A stretch of DNA of 64,000 bases, from NCBI GenBank assembly GCA_944381625.1, contig CALWLW010000011.1, positions 1-64,000 of the forward strand, given 5' to 3'. The DNA is from an uncultured Lachnoclostridium sp. (GTDB taxonomy: Bacteria; Bacillota; Clostridia; Lachnospirales; Lachnospiraceae). A program made the position numbers and the translations under genes. Below are positions 9,076 to 16,957 of the stretch, piece by piece. The notes under the pieces were generated by a model. The model worked only from the letters and a program-made list of their open reading frames with translations. It did not search any database and was not told where the DNA came from. Every line of letters starts with the position of its first letter. Within the stretch, counting starts at the first letter, position 1.

Positions 9076-9605
9076 GCATCCGGCCTCTTTGTCTCTGTTT
9101 TCATATATTTCAGTATAAAATCCGCGACTCCCTTCGGGTCGTTCAGATCCAGGAGCCGAAGACTTTCCCCGGCTCCTTCTATCTCGTCCCGCGGCAGGTC
9201 AGAAACAACCGCCGCCACCGCTTTCCGGCAGACCATCCGGTCGGAATTACCCCGGCGCACCACCTCGATCTTCGGATAGGCAGAATCCTTCAACCCTTCC
9301 AGCAGGATCAGGTCCGCTTCCGGGAACTGCCCCATCAGGGCTTCCGGCACCGTTCCTTCCTGTCTTTTCACCACCATATATTTCTTATCCGAAAAAACGG
9401 CCGTGCCGTATGCCCCCGCCTGGAAATGACGGCAGCTGTCCGTCCCCGGCACATCCGCCTGGAAATCATGGCCATCGTGTTTAATCACCGCCGTCCGCAC
9501 GCCCCGCTCTGTCAGAAAGGGCAGGACCCGGGTGATCAGCGTGGTCTTTCCGGAATTCTTCACGCCGCTGACCACCAGAACACATGGTTTTCGTTCCTCG
9601 TTCAT
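9072..9605 (-). CDS. mobB: Molybdopterin-guanine dinucleotide biosynthesis adapter protein
   Basis: A 177-residue P-loop GTPase with Walker A GVKNSGKTT near the N-terminus. MobB assists MobA in cofactor guanylation or delivery but is not strictly essential in E. coli. It starts after a GGAGGGA site, 15 bases downstream of moeA, and its end overlaps the end of convergent fdhD by four bases. Confidence 0.87.
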   Translation of the reverse strand: MNEERKPCVLVVSGVKNSGKTTLITRVLPFLTERGVRTAVIKHDGHDFQADVPGTDSCRHFQAGAYGTAVFSDKKYMVVKRQEGTVPEALMGQFPEADLILLEGLKDSAYPKIEVVRRGNSDRMVCRKAVAAVVSDLPRDEIEGAGESLRLLDLNDPKGVADFILKYMKTETKRPDA

Positions 9606-9620
9606 CTTTGGTCCCTCCTG

Positions 9621-10826
9621 CTACAGAAGAATCGCTTCCGCCGGCGCTCCCGCTTTCAGTTCCGGGTCTCCCGGTTTTAAATCGATCAGGCAGTTGCAGC
9701 CCACCATGGACGCCAGCACTCCGTTGGCATGAAGCCCTTTGGGAAGATGAAATACGCCGTCCTCCCAGTAAGCCCGGATCAGTCTGCGTCCTCTGCTGGG
9801 CTTGGAGAAGGTATCCGCCATCACCCCTTTGACCCGCACCAGACGGAGAGACTCGTCTCTCTTTAATTTTTGGACAGCGGGACGCACCAGAAGCTCCGCC
9901 ATCGCCGCCACTCCGAAAGGATTCCCTGACAGGCTCAGCACCGGCACGTTCCGGTACACAGAAAACAGCGTGGGCATCCCCGGCTTCACTTTTATCTTCC
10001 AGAAGATCCTCTGCGCCCCCGCCAGCTTCAGGGCCTCGTGCATGATATCTTTTTTCCCCACGGAGACAGCCCCTGTGGTCAGGATCAGATCTGCCTGCTC
10101 CGCCGCCTGGGTGAGCGCCGCGGCCATGGCTTCCGGGCAATCCTCCACCCACCGGACCAGAAACGGGCGCACGTCCATCTCCATCAGCCGGCCCGTCAGA
10201 AGCATCCGGTTGCTGTCATAGATCTTTCCCGGGGCCAGGGGCTGTCCCGGCCCCACCACCTCGTCTCCGGTGGTCAGAACCGCCACTCTGGGCAGGCGAA
10301 AAACAGGAACAGTCCCCCGTCCCATGCCCGCCAGCACGCCCATCTCCACAAATCCGATCCGGCTTCCTTTTTTTATCAGCGTACTGCCCGCCTTAAAATC
10401 CTCGCCTTTGAAGCAGTAGTTCCCCCACTCCTTCTCCGGACGGTAGATACGGACCACATCTTCTCCGTAATCCGTATCCTCCTGACGCACACAGCAGTCG
10501 CATCCCTCAGGCACAGGCGCTCCGGTCATAATGCGGACCGCTTCCCCTTTGCGGACCTCTCTTTGGGTATAGGACCCGGCGCAGACCTCCTCCACCACCT
10601 TCAGGCGGACGGGATGCTCCTCCGAAGCCTCCGCCACATCTTCGCTCCGGCACGCGTAGCCGTCTATGGGCGACCGATCAAAGGGTGGATTGTCAAAGGA
10701 CGCGGTCATGTCCTCCGCCAGAATCCTCCCCAGGGCCTCCTCCACCCCGACCTGTTCCACCTCCTGTATCTCTTTCGTCCATTCCAGAACCAGCGCTTCC
10801 GCCTGTTCCACCGATATTGTCTCCAT
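9621..10826 (-). CDS. moeA: Molybdopterin molybdenumtransferase
   Basis: A 401-residue MoeA protein, the usual family length, which inserts molybdate into adenylylated molybdopterin. Recognisable are the N-terminal SPIDGYACRSED segment, the central TGDEVVGPGQPL and TTGAVSVGKKD motifs of the MogA-like domain, the GMPTLFSV and LSGNPFGV loops, and the C-terminal beta-barrel. It follows the MOSC gene by three bases and precedes mobB in one cofactor operon. Confidence 0.92.
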   Translation of the reverse strand: METISVEQAEALVLEWTKEIQEVEQVGVEEALGRILAEDMTASFDNPPFDRSPIDGYACRSEDVAEASEEHPVRLKVVEEVCAGSYTQREVRKGEAVRIMTGAPVPEGCDCCVRQEDTDYGEDVVRIYRPEKEWGNYCFKGEDFKAGSTLIKKGSRIGFVEMGVLAGMGRGTVPVFRLPRVAVLTTGDEVVGPGQPLAPGKIYDSNRMLLTGRLMEMDVRPFLVRWVEDCPEAMAAALTQAAEQADLILTTGAVSVGKKDIMHEALKLAGAQRIFWKIKVKPGMPTLFSVYRNVPVLSLSGNPFGVAAMAELLVRPAVQKLKRDESLRLVRVKGVMADTFSKPSRGRRLIRAYWEDGVFHLPKGLHANGVLASMVGCNCLIDLKPGDPELKAGAPAEAILL

Positions 10827-10829
10827 TGT

Positions 10830-11270
10830 TCATTCCTCCGTCGTTTCCCAGTCGATCTGCGTATCCTCCCTGAGTATACCGGGCGTGAGAATCCTGCAGA
10901 ACACAAACCATTTTTCCATGGGAGCGCACACCTTCTCCCCCTGGTACGCGTCTGAAGCCGGTCCGCCCGCTCCCACTTTCACAATCTCCAGAAGGACGTC
11001 CCCGCTTCTGAGCCTGCGTCCTTCCCGCATGCTGCCCCAGTCCAGCCCCTCCACCGTCAGGTTTTCTCCGAACCAGCCAAAGCGGATCTCCTCCTGCCGA
11101 CCCCGGAACCATGCCGCCGTCTGTTCTGCAGGGAGCAGGCTCACCTGACGCTCACCGCGCCCGCAATGCACATCTCCTTCCAGTCCCTGCCCCACAGCCA
11201 TACACACATGAACCCGCTCCGCGCGGGTCTTCCTCTGCCTGTCAATACACACGCCTCTGATCCATCCCAC
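10830..11270 (-). CDS. MOSC-domain protein with an atypical cysteine pattern
   Basis: A protein of about 146 residues with the MOSC core (GLEGDVHCGRGERQVSLL, then WFGENLTVEGLDW). MOSC proteins handle sulfurated molybdenum cofactor or related sulfur carriers. The GTG at 11270 is preceded by AGGAGG at an 11-base distance; a TTG at 11312 overlapping the response-regulator stop is the alternative. Where Clostridia homologues usually show a KECHxxC segment after the LEI strand, this one has GAGGPASDAYQGEKVC, so the canonical cysteine appears lost or displaced. It sits between the response regulator and moeA. Confidence 0.75.
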   Translation of the reverse strand: MGWIRGVCIDRQRKTRAERVHVCMAVGQGLEGDVHCGRGERQVSLLPAEQTAAWFRGRQEEIRFGWFGENLTVEGLDWGSMREGRRLRSGDVLLEIVKVGAGGPASDAYQGEKVCAPMEKWFVFCRILTPGILREDTQIDWETTEE

Positions 11271-11301
11271 AGCGTATCCGTCCTCCTGTTCCCTGGAGCC
11301 G

Positions 11302-11976
11302 TTACGGTTCAAATTTGTATCCCATGCCCCAGATCGTCTTGATCATCTCACCTTTTTCGCCCAGCTTGCTGCGCAGTTTCTTCACATGGGTGTCGATGGT
11401 CCTGGCGTCTCCGAAATAATCATAGTTCCACACGTTGTTCAGGATCTTTTCCCTGGACAGCGCGATCCCCTGGTTCTCCATAAAATAGGCCAGAAGCTCA
11501 AATTCTTTATAGCTCAGTTCCACACTCTGCCCTCCGATAGTCACCTGGTGGGCCGATTTGTCCAGTTCGATGCCGCCCACTGAAAGAACGTCCTCGCTCA
11601 TCAGGCGGTTGGATCTGCGCAGGATCGCTTCCACCCGCGCCACCAGGATCTTGGGGCTGAACGGTTTTGTGATATATTCGTCCACACCCAGGTCGAAGCC
11701 CTGCAGTTCGTCCCTCTCATCCCCTTTGGCGGTCAGCATAATAATGGGAACCCTGGAGTAGTTCCTGATCTCCCTGCACACCTGCCAGCCATCCAGCTTC
11801 GGCATCATCACATCCAGCAGGACCAGTGCAATATCCTTCTCTTTAAAAAAGATTTCCAGCGCTTCCTCGCCGTCCCCGGCTTCCAGGACCTCAAAATTCT
11901 GTTTGGCCAGGAAATCTTTTACCAGCTTACGCATACGGCTTTCATCGTCTACTACCAGCACTTTCAGCTTATCCAT
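11302..11976 (-). CDS. OmpR/PhoB-family response regulator
   Basis: A 224-residue regulator with a receiver domain (acidic pair DD at 10-11, phospho-acceptor Asp55 in LLDVMMP, switch Thr in MLTAKG, Lys in TKPF) and a C-terminal winged helix (LSYKEFELLAYF, RTIDTHVKKLRSKLG). It heads a minus-strand run into the MOSC, moeA and mobB genes. No kinase is adjacent. The kinase at 893-2374, same strand and just past the formate dehydrogenase genes, is the likely partner. Confidence 0.92.
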   Translation of the reverse strand: MDKLKVLVVDDESRMRKLVKDFLAKQNFEVLEAGDGEEALEIFFKEKDIALVLLDVMMPKLDGWQVCREIRNYSRVPIIMLTAKGDERDELQGFDLGVDEYITKPFSPKILVARVEAILRRSNRLMSEDVLSVGGIELDKSAHQVTIGGQSVELSYKEFELLAYFMENQGIALSREKILNNVWNYDYFGDARTIDTHVKKLRSKLGEKGEMIKTIWGMGYKFEP

Positions 11977-12006
11977 CTTACGTACCCCTTTCCTGTCTGA
12001 TAATAC

Positions 12007-12035
12007 TTGAAAACCTTTTCGTTTTCTTATATTAT
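12007..12035 (+). promoter_or_regulatory. Promoter of the TlpA/CXXC/polyferredoxin operon
   Basis: TTGAAA (12007-12012) and TATTAT (12030-12035) with a 17-base spacer, 37 bases before the tlpA-like start, in the divergent region shared with the response regulator. Confidence 0.6.
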
Positions 12036-12072
12036 TTTCCTATATTATCTTGGAAAAAACAAGGAGAACCTT

Positions 12073-12663
12073 ATGAAAAAACGAAAAACCATGATTATGT
12101 CCCTGGCCGCGGCGTCTATCCTGGCCTGCCTGGCCTCCGCATGCGGCTCCGGCACCCAGGAAAGCGCCAGGCCCGAAACCGTCTCCCCCTCGCAGGAAGC
12201 CGAAGCCTCCGGGGAACTTACGCCCTTCACACCTCCCGTCAGTTTTGAGGCGGTGAATACGGACGGCGAGACGGTGTCCTCTGACATCTTTGCAGATTCC
12301 CGCCTGACTATGGTCAATGTGTGGGCCACGTACTGCAACCCGTGCCTGGTGGAGATGCCCTATCTGGGCGAACTTGCTTCCGAATACTCTTCAGAAGATT
12401 TTCAGATCATCGGCATCGTCAGCGACGTCCTGGAGGGCGACGAAGCCGCCCTGGACACAGCCCTCTCCCTTATTGAAGAAACCGGAGCCGACTATACCCA
12501 TCTGCTTCTGAATGAGTCCCTGTACACATCCATGCTGACGGACGTCACCGCCGTGCCCACCACATTTTTTGTGGATTCGGACGGTCAGATCCTGGACACT
12601 GTCATCGGCGCCAGGGAGAAAGACGCATGGAAGGAGGTCATCGATGCATACCTGGAAGAATAA
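12073..12663 (+). CDS. TlpA/ResA-like thioredoxin-fold lipoprotein
   Basis: A 196-residue exported lipoprotein: signal peptide, lipobox LASAC (Cys24), a flexible acidic linker, then a thioredoxin fold with the active site WATYCNPC (Cys88, Cys91) and the cis-Pro segment TAVPTTFF. It probably reduces or exchanges disulfides outside the membrane. The start at 12073 follows AAGGAG at 12061. It overlaps a tiny CXXC gene and is followed by a membrane polyferredoxin, so the three likely form a redox relay. Confidence 0.85.
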   Translation: MKKRKTMIMSLAAASILACLASACGSGTQESARPETVSPSQEAEASGELTPFTPPVSFEAVNTDGETVSSDIFADSRLTMVNVWATYCNPCLVEMPYLGELASEYSSEDFQIIGIVSDVLEGDEAALDTALSLIEETGADYTHLLLNESLYTSMLTDVTAVPTTFFVDSDGQILDTVIGAREKDAWKEVIDAYLEE

Positions 12664-12826
12664 TGACAAAACAGACAGCGCCAAAAGCCGCCTCCCCATC
12701 CCCGGATGGACCGCGGGCGTTCTGGCCGGCGTTCTGTTCCTGAGCATGGGAGCCGTGCGGGGGGAATTTACCGTTATCTTTCAAAAGGCTGTTATGATCT
12801 GCCTGGAATGCATCGGAATCGGGTGA
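12644..12826 (+). CDS. CD1871A-type small CXXC-motif membrane protein
   Basis: A 60-residue protein with one hydrophobic segment (about 21-37) and the C-terminal sequence FQKAVMICLECIGIG, the hallmark of the CD1871A family, with the pair Cys53/Cys56. The ATG lies inside the end of the tlpA-like gene (20-base overlap) behind AAGGAGG at 12631-12637, and the next gene starts five bases after its stop. Function is not established. Its position between a thioredoxin-fold lipoprotein and a membrane Fe-S protein suggests thiol or electron transfer at the membrane. Confidence 0.8.
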   Translation: MHTWKNNDKTDSAKSRLPIPGWTAGVLAGVLFLSMGAVRGEFTVIFQKAVMICLECIGIG

Positions 12827-12830
12827 AGCC

Positions 12831-13697
12831 ATGAAACGAATCAGACTGATTGTACAAATCATTTATACCATCATCACAAACGGGTACGCGTACGGATTCC
12901 TGAATGGAAAGATCTACCAGGGAAACCTGAAATATGTCTGCGTACCCGGACTGAACTGCTATTCCTGCCCAGGCGCACTGGCCTCCTGCCCCATGGGCGC
13001 GCTCCAGGCCCTTCTCAACCGCCGGGGGTTCCAGGTGCCTTTTGCCGTGCTGGGATTTTTCTTCCTGTTCGGAAGCCTGCTGGGACGGTTTGTGTGCGGC
13101 TGGCTCTGTCCTTTCGGACTTTTGCAGGACCTGCTGCATAAAATTCCTCTTTTCCGCAAGAAAAAACGGCTTCCTCTCCATCATATCCTGAAATATGGAA
13201 AGTACGCCGTCCTGATTCTTCTGGCAGGCGCCGGCTCCCTGTTCCTGCTGGGGGGAAATTTTGCCAAAACGCCTGCTTTTTGTAAATATCTCTGTCCCTC
13301 CGGCACCTTTTTCGGCGCCCTGCCCCTGCTGGGCTCCAACGCCCTGCTGCGCAGCCAGGCCGGACTGCTGTTTTTCTGGAAGCTGGGGCTTTTGCTGGCC
13401 ATTCTGCTTCTGTCCGTGAAAATATACCGTCCTTTCTGCCAGTATCTCTGCCCTCTGGGAGCGGTTTACGGATGGTTCAACCGTTTCAGCCTGGTACAGG
13501 TACGCTGGGAACGGGAGCAGTGTACCTTCTGCATGGCCTGTAAGAAGGCCTGCCCCCTGGACCTTGAGCCCGAAGAGATCTCCGTCTCCCCGGAATGCAT
13601 CCGGTGCGGAGCCTGCGCGGACGCCTGCCCCGCATCCTGCATCCATATGGGCATATCAGCCGGAAAGGGCGCTTCCGCGCCCTGTCAGGATCAATAA
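12831..13697 (+). CDS. Membrane 4Fe-4S protein, NapH/polyferredoxin-like
   Basis: A 288-residue protein with several membrane segments and cysteine motifs CYSCPGALASCP, CGWLCPFG, CKYLCPSG, CQYLCPLG, then two C-terminal [4Fe-4S] motifs CTFCMACKKACP and CIRCGACADACP. Proteins of this NapH/CcoG-like group carry electrons across or along the membrane. As third gene of the redox operon it plausibly supplies electrons to the CXXC protein and the TlpA-like lipoprotein. Its stop overlaps the convergent lipoprotein gene by seven bases. Confidence 0.83.
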   Translation: MKRIRLIVQIIYTIITNGYAYGFLNGKIYQGNLKYVCVPGLNCYSCPGALASCPMGALQALLNRRGFQVPFAVLGFFFLFGSLLGRFVCGWLCPFGLLQDLLHKIPLFRKKKRLPLHHILKYGKYAVLILLAGAGSLFLLGGNFAKTPAFCKYLCPSGTFFGALPLLGSNALLRSQAGLLFFWKLGLLLAILLLSVKIYRPFCQYLCPLGAVYGWFNRFSLVQVRWEREQCTFCMACKKACPLDLEPEEISVSPECIRCGACADACPASCIHMGISAGKGASAPCQDQ

Positions 13698-14227
13698 TTG
13701 ATGCCGGTGATGGCCAGGCCGTCCTTCGTCACGCCAAAGGTGATGCTACCCTTCACTCCGTCCGTCATCAGCGTGAAGCCCGCCATGCTGGCGGAGAGGC
13801 CGTCCGTGTCAGCGCCTTCCACCGCTTCCATAAGTTCAGGCGTGATCACGGTATCCGCCCCCAGTTCCAGGAAATCTTCCCTGGTCTCCACAACGCCTTC
13901 TTCTGTGACGCCCACATATACCGGGAACGCCGTCAGGTCCGCCAGCGCCTCCAGATCCTGGGCGCTCACCGCAGCCTTGATCTCTTCCGCGAATGCCGCC
14001 GCTTCTTCCGGGTCCACATCAAAATTGTCCAGGCCGCCCGGAGCTGTCTCCTCCGCCGGCGTTTCCTCTGTCATGTCCTCCGGCTGAGCCTCCGTTTCCT
14101 GAGTTTCCTCCGGCGCCGCCGTCTCTTCCTGTGCCGCCGGAGTTTCTTCCGTATTTCCCTGACCTCCGCATGCCGTCAGGCATATGGCTGCCAAAAGTCC
14201 TGCCGCAATCAATCTCATCTTTTTCAT
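13691..14227 (-). CDS. Lipoprotein of unknown function in the sigma/RsiV operon
   Basis: A 178-residue lipoprotein: signal peptide, lipobox LTAC, a long Glu/Thr/Pro/Ala-rich linker (about 25-75), then a small folded domain of about 100 residues ending FGVTKDGLAITGINY. I do not recognise the domain; its size and strand pattern would allow a cystatin-like or NTF2-like fold. The start at 14227 follows AGGAGG. The gene begins 16 bases after the anti-sigma gene, so it is probably controlled by the same ECF sigma factor and may act in envelope stress. Confidence 0.7.
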   Translation of the reverse strand: MKKMRLIAAGLLAAICLTACGGQGNTEETPAAQEETAAPEETQETEAQPEDMTEETPAEETAPGGLDNFDVDPEEAAAFAEEIKAAVSAQDLEALADLTAFPVYVGVTEEGVVETREDFLELGADTVITPELMEAVEGADTDGLSASMAGFTLMTDGVKGSITFGVTKDGLAITGINY

Positions 14228-14243
14228 TTTCTGTATCCTCCTG

Positions 14244-15122
14244 TTATGATTCATTTATGATTTCAAACTCCGGCATCCCTTCCGATCCCGGGGCGATCTC
14301 ATACTGTTCAAATACAACCACCGGATTACCCGCTTCATTGATATAGAATTTTACATCCTGGGAAATCCCCGCGAATCCGCCTTCCTCTGGGGAGAAGAAG
14401 ACTCCTTCCCCGTTCTCGGAACGCTCCCGAATCTGCCTCTCCACGCTTTCATTCACCATACGGATATAGTCGCTGCCCAGCAAATCTTCCAGCGTCGCCT
14501 CTTTTCCGGACGCCAGATCCAGATTATAATACCGTGTCTCGTTATAGGCCGACACCCAGTTTTCTGCTCCCATAACCGCGAAGGACAGATACTGTTCTGT
14601 CTGAGCCTTGATCTCGTACCATACTTTGATCTGAATATTGTGGGCTTTCCACTCTTCCTCGGTTCCGCCGGTGGCCATAAACGCTTCTCTGTATTCCTCC
14701 GCCCTCTTCACGGCCTCCTGAGCGTATTCTTCACACCGTGCATGGATCTCCTCGTTCAGCGCGTCCGCCAGGCCGCTCTCTTCTCCGATCAACTCCACGC
14801 CGGGAATCTCCACCGAGATCGACAAATCTTCTGTGGTCGTCTCATAGGCACGAAACGTCAGGACTTTCGCAATCGTCCCGATCACGGGGAGGGAACTCAT
14901 ACTTTCCGCGAAAACGGTGCTGGTATTCAGCCCCACTGTAAAGACCACCGCCACGGCCGCGGCCGCGGCCAGGGACTTTTTAATCAGCAAAATCTTTTTT
15001 CTCTTTTTTTGTTTTCTCCTGCGTTCTTCCGAATAATCCACGGCCGTCTGCACCACTTCCGAAAGCTCTTCCGGAATGGGAATCCTGTCATACTTCATTT
15101 TTGCGTCTGCTAACTGCGTCAT
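14244..15122 (-). CDS. rsiV: RsiV-like anti-sigma factor (DUF3298 domain)
   Basis: A 292-residue single-pass membrane protein: cytosolic N-terminus (1-44) rich in Arg/Lys, membrane segment (about 51-68), and an extracellular DUF3298-type domain (YYNLDLASGKEATLEDLL and neighbours). In B. subtilis RsiV the outer domain binds lysozyme, triggering signal-peptidase cleavage and release of SigV. Here a possible signal-peptidase site, VFA/E at residues 70-73, follows the membrane segment. The ATG overlaps the sigma-gene stop (ATGA). Lysozyme as ligand is an inference from the family. Confidence 0.82.
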   Translation of the reverse strand: MTQLADAKMKYDRIPIPEELSEVVQTAVDYSEERRRKQKKRKKILLIKKSLAAAAAVAVVFTVGLNTSTVFAESMSSLPVIGTIAKVLTFRAYETTTEDLSISVEIPGVELIGEESGLADALNEEIHARCEEYAQEAVKRAEEYREAFMATGGTEEEWKAHNIQIKVWYEIKAQTEQYLSFAVMGAENWVSAYNETRYYNLDLASGKEATLEDLLGSDYIRMVNESVERQIRERSENGEGVFFSPEEGGFAGISQDVKFYINEAGNPVVVFEQYEIAPGSEGMPEFEIINES

Positions 15123-15610
15123 GCGTCTACCTCCTCTATATTCTGTCTGAGCGTCTTCAGGCCCCGGTACAGCCGGGCTTTCACCGTGTTCAGGTTCGTG
15201 CCGGTGGCCTCCGCGATCTCCGGAAGGGTCAGTTCCTCGTAAAATCTCAGTTTAATTACTGTCTGTACCTCTTCATTCAACTGGTTGATCTGTTCATACA
15301 GATCCTCCTGGATGTCATATCCCCGCTCATGATAGGGAATTTCCAACGCGGCCCCGTCGTCCGGCAGAGGGGATTCTTTTTTCTTTTTCAGCATCATCAG
15401 ACTTTCGTTCACCAGTATCCGGTAGAACCATGCCCGGACCGCTCCCGCGTCCCGCAGCGTTTCATACCGCTCCAGGGCTTTGCATATGGCGTTCTGTACG
15501 ATATCCAGCGCGTCGTCTTTATTCTGGACATAACTGTATGCCAACCGGTAAAACCGGTTCTGGTCATCCAGGATATATTCCACAAGAATCTCATATAAAT
15601 CCTTTTCCAT
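15119..15610 (-). CDS. sigV: ECF RNA polymerase sigma factor, SigV/ECF30-like
   Basis: A 163-residue ECF sigma factor with region 2 (YRLAYSYVQNKDDALDIVQNA, RAWFYRILVN) and region 4 (LRFYEELTLPEIAEATGTNLNTVKARLYRGL). It is coupled to the RsiV-like anti-sigma gene. An ECF-like promoter upstream suggests autoregulation. The start follows AAGGAG. Confidence 0.88.
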   Translation of the reverse strand: MEKDLYEILVEYILDDQNRFYRLAYSYVQNKDDALDIVQNAICKALERYETLRDAGAVRAWFYRILVNESLMMLKKKKESPLPDDGAALEIPYHERGYDIQEDLYEQINQLNEEVQTVIKLRFYEELTLPEIAEATGTNLNTVKARLYRGLKTLRQNIEEVDA

Positions 15611-15639
15611 GCCCGCTCCTTTCTATCTGTCTTTCTATT

Positions 15640-15671
15640 ATATAGATTCATCCGGCGGGTAAATAGTTGCA
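15640..15671 (-). promoter_or_regulatory. Putative ECF-type autoregulated promoter
   Basis: Minus strand: TGCAAC (15666-15671) and, 16-17 bases further, an ATCTATATAA -10 region (15640-15649). The AAC core, spacing and CTATA segment resemble SigV-type ECF promoters, whose -10 is usually CGTC-like; here that word is AATC, so the match is partial. It lies about 30 bases before the sigma start. Confidence 0.5.
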
Positions 15672-15818
15672 GAAAAATTATTTTTTAAACGGTTTCTCTG
15701 TTTTACATAAAAAAGCACCGGATGATCTCCGATGCATTTCTGTCTGGTTTTTAATCCCAGTTAATAACGTCATGTGAAACCATCTCCCCACGTGCCATTT
15801 GTCAATCGCAAAAAATCG

Positions 15819-15847
15819 TTGACATAAAACTCCGTCGAAAGTATAAT
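15819..15847 (+). promoter_or_regulatory. Perfect consensus sigma-70 promoter of a probable ncRNA
   Basis: TTGACA (15819-15824), 17 bases, TATAAT (15842-15847), followed by no ribosome-binding site and no convincing protein. A promoter this close to consensus usually drives an abundant RNA. Confidence 0.8.
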
Positions 15848-15853
15848 AATATC

Positions 15854-16105
15854 ACAGAGCAGGATTGCTCCAAAAGCGGTGTACCCTACCAATAAGTGGG
15901 AGCCAAAAAAGCGAGGGCTGGGCTGCAAAGCTCAGTCCTTTCATTATCAAGTTTAAGACAGGCAACAAAGCTATATGCAACCATCACCCAGGGGAAAGCA
16001 TGGGGAAATTTAGCGGAACGATGCTGCAATTTCCCATTGGACGAACAGCAATGCCTCGTCTATGAAAAAGAGGTTCTCGGTGTGAATGCATAGTTCACGC
16101 CCAAA
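15854..16105 (+). ncRNA. Candidate structured non-coding RNA, about 250 nt
   Basis: Downstream of the consensus promoter are at least four hairpins: GAGCA/TGCTC (15857-15870); an 11-bp stem with a GCAA tetraloop at 15914-15939; GGGAAATT/AATTTCCC with an inner stem (16003-16035); and GGTGTGAA/TTCACGCC (16079-16101). The G-U pairs and the GNRA loop fit only the plus strand. Short overlapping reading frames here encode nothing protein-like. I cannot name the family; covariance models for 6S, raiA and other Clostridia RNAs would be the first to try. The remaining 16106-16280 shows no gene; a CAAATCC/GGATTTG pair with a T-rich tail near 16190 could be its terminator. Confidence 0.6.
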
Positions 16106-16280
16106 AGAAACATCACTACGTTGACTGCAATGAGTATTCCCCAAATCCCTATCATAAAAAAGCTAAAATAACAGAACCCTTCGTTAGGATTTGCTTTCTC
16201 ATTCTTGTATCTGAAAATATTTGCCGCATTGTTTTCTTTCTTCTCACTCTCTGGCTATAATTATCCGCCCCTGACAGCAA

Positions 16281-16308
16281 AAAAGCGCCTTATTATCGGC
16301 GCTTTTCT
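16281..16308 (-). terminator. Intrinsic terminator of ssrA
   Basis: On the minus strand the stem AAAAGCGCC / GGCGCTTTTTT with an 8-base loop directly follows the tmRNA 3' end. Confidence 0.85.
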
Positions 16309-16309
16309 A

Positions 16310-16646
16310 TGGACCTGGCGGGAATCGAACCCGCGTCCGAAAGCCCATCCATTGCAGTATCTCCCATCACAGCCGCTTATCTGGAATTCCCTCGGCCGCA
16401 CGCCAACCGGCAGGCTTACGGCTCTGGTAGCTTCATCATACGCCCATATGCGCAAAGCTTAACATATGTCGTTTCCTGCATCGTCGATGCCTGGGTCACA
16501 AAGTGCAGGTGCTCTGTGTCAGACAGCTGCCATTAGGCAGCGATTGCTAAATTATCTTCAGCGTTTATATTTAGGTTTGCACCTTACGCGGTGCCTTCGG
16601 ATGGCTGCCACAACTTCAAAACCCCCGTCGAAACCTTTACAAGCCC
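16310..16646 (-). ncRNA. ssrA: tmRNA
   Basis: A 337-nt transfer-messenger RNA for ribosome rescue. The 5' end GGGCTTG pairs with 3' CAGGTCC in the acceptor stem, followed by discriminator A; CCA is not encoded. The conserved AAAGGTTTCGACGGGG segment follows the 5' arm, and the T arm GCGGGTTCGATTCCCGC is complete. The tag frame reads AEDNLAIAA then TAA, ending in the usual AA degradation signal (resume codon GCT inferred). smpB lies about 2.6 kb upstream, separated by two plus-strand accessory genes. Confidence 0.95.
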
Positions 16647-16695
16647 GAAAACGAGTAAAGTCTGGTGTGCCAAAGATAATTCTGCTGTTTGAATT

Positions 16696-16724
16696 ATAGT
16701 ACACGGCAGAGAGGAAAATGTCAA
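16696..16724 (-). promoter_or_regulatory. ssrA promoter
   Basis: TTGACA (16719-16724) and TACTAT (16696-16701), 17-base spacer, about 50 bases before the mature tmRNA 5' end, which leaves a precursor for RNase P. The rest of the 16647-16957 gap is AT-rich and, apart from the SD of the next gene, shows nothing else I can name. Confidence 0.7.
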
Positions 16725-16957
16725 GGAGTGTTTGCAGATTCATCATACAACATTTTGTCAAATGCTTTTTTAAATATTGACGCAATTTTTTCAACGCGGC
16801 GTGGAACGGACAGGAAAAAAGGACAAAACCGGACAGGCGGAACGGATGGGGAAAGAGAATTTTTCATTGCTTCTTTGCGATATCAATGATAAAATCAACT
16901 CAATATTTTACATAATGTGGGTTCTCAACAAATTGGTATCTGTAAAGGAGATCATAT

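Noticed and set aside
15865..16093. Two overlapping small plus-strand ORFs
   Set aside because: No ribosome-binding site, unprotein-like composition, and the sequence folds as RNA.
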